NCBI RefSeq assembly: GCF_026914185.1
Contig: NC_070565.1
Location: forward strand, 5,084,001 to 5,148,000
DNA length: 64,000 nt
Source of the DNA: Puccinia triticina
Lineage: Eukaryota; Basidiomycota; Pucciniomycetes; Pucciniales; Pucciniaceae
Direction of reading: 5' to 3'
Shown: positions 60,903-64,000 of the stretch, piece by piece
Layout: each line of letters opens with the position of its first letter
How positions within the stretch are numbered: position 1 is the first letter of the stretch
Translations under genes and position numbers: made by a program
The notes under the pieces: generated by a model
What the model saw: the letters and a program-made list of their open reading frames with translations, nothing else
The model's database searches: none
Told to the model about the DNA's origin: nothing

Positions 60903-61557
60903 ACAACATCCAAAAACGCTGATCATCCTCGGCCGGGAAGGACCCTTCCGAGCTACTCTCCAGAGCCATTCATTTCATTTGTCATTTTCTTCATTCAGAC
61001 AAGAAATGTTCTTAATGGGTTTGTTTCCTTTAACTTATCGACTCTGCCCTTCTTCATGTTTTTCATTTATTTTCTACTGTTTCCTTATCTACATTGACCT
61101 TTCTCTTCTTTGCTATCTATTTTTTGTGCCTGTGTTTGTTTATCGATTTACGTGTGGCATGTATATGTGTGACTTGTGTAGTGAAAGGATGAAGAATTTA
61201 AAACAGTTTTTCTCTTTACCTATTTCTCCTTTGCCCTTGTCTTGTTTAGTACTGGAGCATCATCCATCCATCCATCTCCCCCATCAAGACTTTTTTCATG
61301 TTCAGTTTCATTTATTTTTTTGGCTTAATTTATTCTCATCTATCATTTACAACTGTCAATTTTTTCTTGATCCTTTTCATTATCTTTTGATTTTTTTTTG
61401 TAATCTTCTCTTTCTCTTTCTCTTCTCTTTTTCTCTACCTTTTTGTTTGATGATTGATTGGTTTTTACAGATGTAAAAAATATGTTTATTTTAGTAAATT
61501 ACATATGAACTAAACTAAACTTCACTAGCAAAGAATGACAATTTTCTTTGATCATTG
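60903..61557. other. Calcineurin 3' flank
   Basis: Strongly C/T-rich (61,010-61,480), probably 3' UTR and spacer. Open frames are low complexity. Confidence 0.5.
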
Positions 61558-61905
61558 ACCCTACACCCGGGGAGTCCGTCCACGGGGAAATCACGCGGTT
61601 TCCACAAGGACTCCACGTGGTGGCCGCGCGCGAGGTCGGACCAGCGGCTGTTGGTCCACACGTTCACGGGGACTCCACCAACTGGGCACGGCGAGGAATC
61701 CACGTGGGCTTTTGGCTCTCCGTGGATTCCCCGTGGATTTCTCGTGGCACCGACGGGATGGTCGGGTCCACGCCGGCCCCACCACACCACCGACGGCGAT
61801 TCCACCGAGGAAAACCCGTAATCACGACGGGTTGGTCGAGCCCACGAGGCAGCGACACCTTGAGCGGTGGTCTCCACGTGGCTCACCGGTCCGTCGCATT
61901 CACCT
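61558..61905 (+). repeat. CACGTGG-rich repeat, copy 2
   Basis: CACCCGGGGAGTCC, then CTCCACGTGG, GCGCGAGGTCGGACCAGCGG and TGGTCCACAC, in the same order as the inverted copy at 35,560-35,870. Several frames are open on both strands because of GC-rich composition, not coding. A tRNA-like stretch (GGTGGCTCAGTTAGCC) follows at 61,919. Confidence 0.6.
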
Positions 61906-62355
61906 TTGGGGGGTGCGGTGGCTCAGTTAGCCTTGCGCGGAGCGGATCAAATCCGCGGGTTATATCTGCAGCAGAATGTGGTACCGCCTGGGTACCACGC
62001 ACTGCATTGCATGGGGGACATGGAGGAGAACTGGACGAGGAAAGATAAGAAAACAAACAACATAAAAAGGAAAAAAAAAGAAAACATGAAAATAAGATAA
62101 TTAGAAGCCATCTGCGGCACCATCTTCATCTTCATCACCCGGGGCCTCCTGGGCTCTGCCACGCAGCATCGCCTGCACTTCTTCGTCAGAGGGGAGGGTT
62201 GCAGTAGGAGGAAGACGAGTCTTACTGGATACAGCGCTCTGAATTTGGTAAGATAGAGCTCATCATCGTCCGCATCTCCAGCGCCCGAGAGGATCCTTCG
62301 CCGCAGCACGTTCCAGTAGCGGACGAGCGCCGCGGGCCAATCGGCGTCGAGCTCA

Positions 62356-63128
62356 GAGCATCTCCAGCGGTCCCTGGATCGCGCAGACCCTGGGTCACGG
62401 CCCTGGACCACATGTAACGGGGTATCCCAGGCTCGGTCCACAGCGGACTCGCCAGAAATCGAGACCCGACAAGAGGCTGGACCAACTCGTCGTCGGCAAG
62501 ACCACACCTTGCCCGTCAAGCCACACAAGTAGATGACCAGCTCCTGGTCATCCTTTCGATCCTCGGAGTCAAACGCCCGGTCCTCCTATCGATGACCGGC
62601 CATGCATCGATCCCGGTCATCGATAGGATGACCGGTCATTATATTGATGCCGGTCATCGGTCTTGATGTCCGCTCATTTATGTTGATGCCCGGCCATCGG
62701 CCTCGATGACCGGTCATGGGATCGATGACCAGTCATGGGTATCAATGACCGGTCATGGGTATCAATGACTATTGATGCCCGGTCATCGATAGGATGACCG
62801 GTCATTGATACCCATGACCGGTCATCTTATCGATGACCAGTCATATGTGGGTATCAACGACCGGTCATCCTACCAATGACCTGATGTGAGGATGGGCCGG
62901 TAGGTGATGTAGCGTTTGGTGTAGCATGCGTGGGGTGCGAGGTGCGGCCCAAGAGGGCCGAGTGTCGGGTTGGTGCAGACTCGCCACAAGTGGAGGGCTG
63001 TGGCGAGTTGAGGCGACTCGGGAGGCATTTGGCGAGTCGTATAGCGAGTCCGTTGGACCCCAAAAACTCGCCCGACTCGCTAAATTGGGGTCGCGAGTCA
63101 CGCTTTAGCGAGTCCGTTGGAGATGCTC
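62356..63128. mobile_element. 773-bp TIR element inserted in an ORF
   Basis: GAGCATCTCCAGCGG at the left and CCGTTGGAGATGCTC at the right, with TCA outside both ends (62,353-62,355; 63,129-63,131). The 3-bp duplication and this terminus fit a PIF/Harbinger-like non-autonomous element. The interior carries a GACCGGTC satellite and GACTCGC/GCGAGTC repeats. Confidence 0.75.
62580..62880. repeat. GACCGGTC palindromic satellite array 3
   Basis: Units such as ATCGATGACCGGTCAT and ATGACCGGTCATTGATACC, shorter (about 20-30 bp) than in arrays 1 and 2 but with the same GATGACCGGTCATC core. Confidence 0.85.
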
Positions 63129-63277
63129 TCAGCCATGCGAGCCATCTTGTGGTCGACGTAGTCTTTGATCCGCGCCCAGCCGACGAGCTGGGGCGCCTGT
63201 TGGAGGCAGACCTTCGAGAGCCAGTTCTGCTCGGCAGACGCGTAGCGATGGGCGGGGTCGGGTCTGGCGAACACTAC

Positions 63278-63726
63278 CTGTGTGGGGGTCCCTGGGGCCT
63301 CCGGGGACGCGGCAGGAGGGTCGACGCAGCGCGGGAGGGCGACCGCACAGGCCCAGTCCGTGTACGCCCGCAAACAGTCCCCGCAGCCCGTGACAAAGGA
63401 GTACCGGCCGCTGGTGTCGTTGTTGCACGGGTAGGTGGAGACCACCGTGCAGAAGTTGGCCAGATGGCCGCTGACGCTGCGGTTGTATTGGGCCACCACC
63501 GCGCTCGTCGACAGGCTCGGGCTGGCCGGGACGGCGTAGGCGACCGAGGGACAGAAGGGCAGGTCGTGGAGTAGTCTACAGTTCTTAGCTGTGTGCGGAA
63601 GATCGGATGAGTGTGGATGTTTTGGGCGTAAGGGGGAACAGAGACTGACTGGACTTGGTCCGGAAGGAGATGTACGGCCACAGTCTCCCGGTGGGCACGT
63701 TGTCGACCACCGGGCCGGGCTGGAAT
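63278..63726 (-). pseudogene. MID1: Mid1-like Ca2+ channel subunit, C-terminal exons (5' truncated)
   Basis: Mid1 is the stretch-activated Ca2+ channel regulatory subunit of fungi. Two minus-strand exons are visible: one ending at 63,650 (with VPTGRLWPYISFRTK) and 63,588-63,278. They are joined by a GT-AG intron in matching phase. Exon 2 has NCRLLHDLPFCPSVAYAVP, the Cys-rich VAQYNRSVSGHLANF, CGDCLRAYTDWACAVALPRC and a CAG|GTAGTG donor. The Cys pattern and the WxCAVxxPRC motif identify Mid1. Upstream the sequence changes to TGTTAG-type LTR DNA at 63,727. Downstream no Mid1 C terminus was found. Either the copy is truncated by repeats or its exons lie beyond them. Confidence 0.7.
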
Positions 63727-64000
63727 TGTTAGAGTTAGGTATACACTTATGTGAAAACTAGGTTTCACCTTCTATGTACTTCCCCATATGTACATAGTTC
63801 CTAACCTAGTCGGTGACAGGTACCAACCTTAACTGTCACCAACGCGCACCTACAGTACCGGTTCTCACGTGCCCGGGATCCTCTCTCTTTCCTCACCGAG
63901 ATTTGAGACCCGGGACCGACACGTGAGAGCTGACCCACCGCCGGACTGTATCGTGCAGGTTAGTCAGCTCACTTAGCAATGTAACACCGAGATTTGAGAC
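63727..64000 (+). mobile_element. LTR-like sequence, TGTTAGAGT family (right window edge)
   Basis: It starts TGTTAGAGTTAGGTATACAC directly at the end of Mid1-like sequence. CACCGAGATTTGAGAC occurs twice (63,894 and 63,985). Related to the LTR-like sequence starting at 36,580. It continues beyond the window. Confidence 0.5.

Larger units (their letters stand above)
62101..63277 (-). pseudogene. Unknown ORF split by a DNA transposon
   Basis: On the minus strand an open frame (WLSKVCLQQAPQLVGW, then KDYVDHKMARMA) runs into the transposon at 63,128. It resumes in the same frame beyond 62,355 as LDADWPAALVRYWNVLRRR and DDDELYLTKFRALYP. After a one-base frame change it ends acidic (PSDEEVQAMLRGRAQ) at the TAA 62,103-62,101. 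I do not recognise the family. It may be a repeat-encoded ORF of its own, abutting a Mid1-like exon at about 63,278. Confidence 0.5.

Noticed and set aside
61919..61985. tRNA-like A box and B box as a SINE head for the CACGTGG repeat
   Set aside because: The tRNA-like part is in the same orientation as the repeat here but in the opposite orientation at 35.6 kb, so the association is inconsistent.
63274..63768. 164-codon minus-strand frame overlapping the Mid1-like exon
   Set aside because: Arg/Pro/Thr-rich shadow in another frame. Mid1 motifs lie in the neighbouring frame.

Overview
The window looks like nuclear DNA of a filamentous basidiomycete, most likely a rust fungus (Pucciniales). The host genes are rich in short introns. 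They encode a ten-exon enolase, calcineurin A, VPS29, a Mis12-type kinetochore protein and a small PARP-type zinc-finger protein. They lie as islands in repeat-rich DNA with solo LTRs, hAT remnants, many short inverted-repeat elements and palindromic satellites. The species assignment is inference.

Layout. 1-17.8 kb is repeats: an hAT transposase tail broken by a solo LTR, a second LTR of the same family, short inverted-repeat elements, a GACCGGTC-rich palindromic satellite (11.4-12.3 kb), a CGTAACG-rich element (12.7-13.0 kb), and a 2.3-kb element (14.5-16.8 kb) whose arms are built from the same satellite. 17.79-20.50 kb is a complete but decayed hAT transposon with an 8-bp target duplication. 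20.9-32.0 kb is a gene island: enolase (-), an intron-containing tRNA-Glu(UUC) (+), a six-exon membrane protein (+), Mis12/MTW1 (-) divergent from VPS29 (+), and a PARP-type zinc-finger gene (-) carrying a perfect 264-bp tandem duplication over one exon. 32-40 kb is repeats, with one 2.5-kb element bounded by inverted repeats and a 6-bp target duplication. A RING-like membrane protein lies at 40.1-40.8 kb. 41-57 kb is repeats with broken genes: an hAT transposase split by a CACTA-like MITE, fragments of a GH47 mannosidase, a PAS-kinase-type kinase and an MFS transporter, three Helitron-like 3' ends window-wide, and tRNA-like sequences. 58.0-60.9 kb is calcineurin A. 61.5-64 kb holds a repeat, an ORF split by a 773-bp transposon, a Mid1-like calcium-channel fragment, and an LTR starting at 63,727.

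The intact genes are housekeeping or signalling genes: glycolysis, kinetochore, retromer, DNA-nick sensing and Ca2+ signalling. Calcineurin and the Mid1-like fragment lie about 2.4 kb apart and act in the same Ca2+ pathway in other fungi, but repeats separate them and the Mid1 copy is incomplete here. No CRISPR array, rRNA gene or bacterial-type operon is present. All exon models were built by hand from splice signals and reading-frame continuity.
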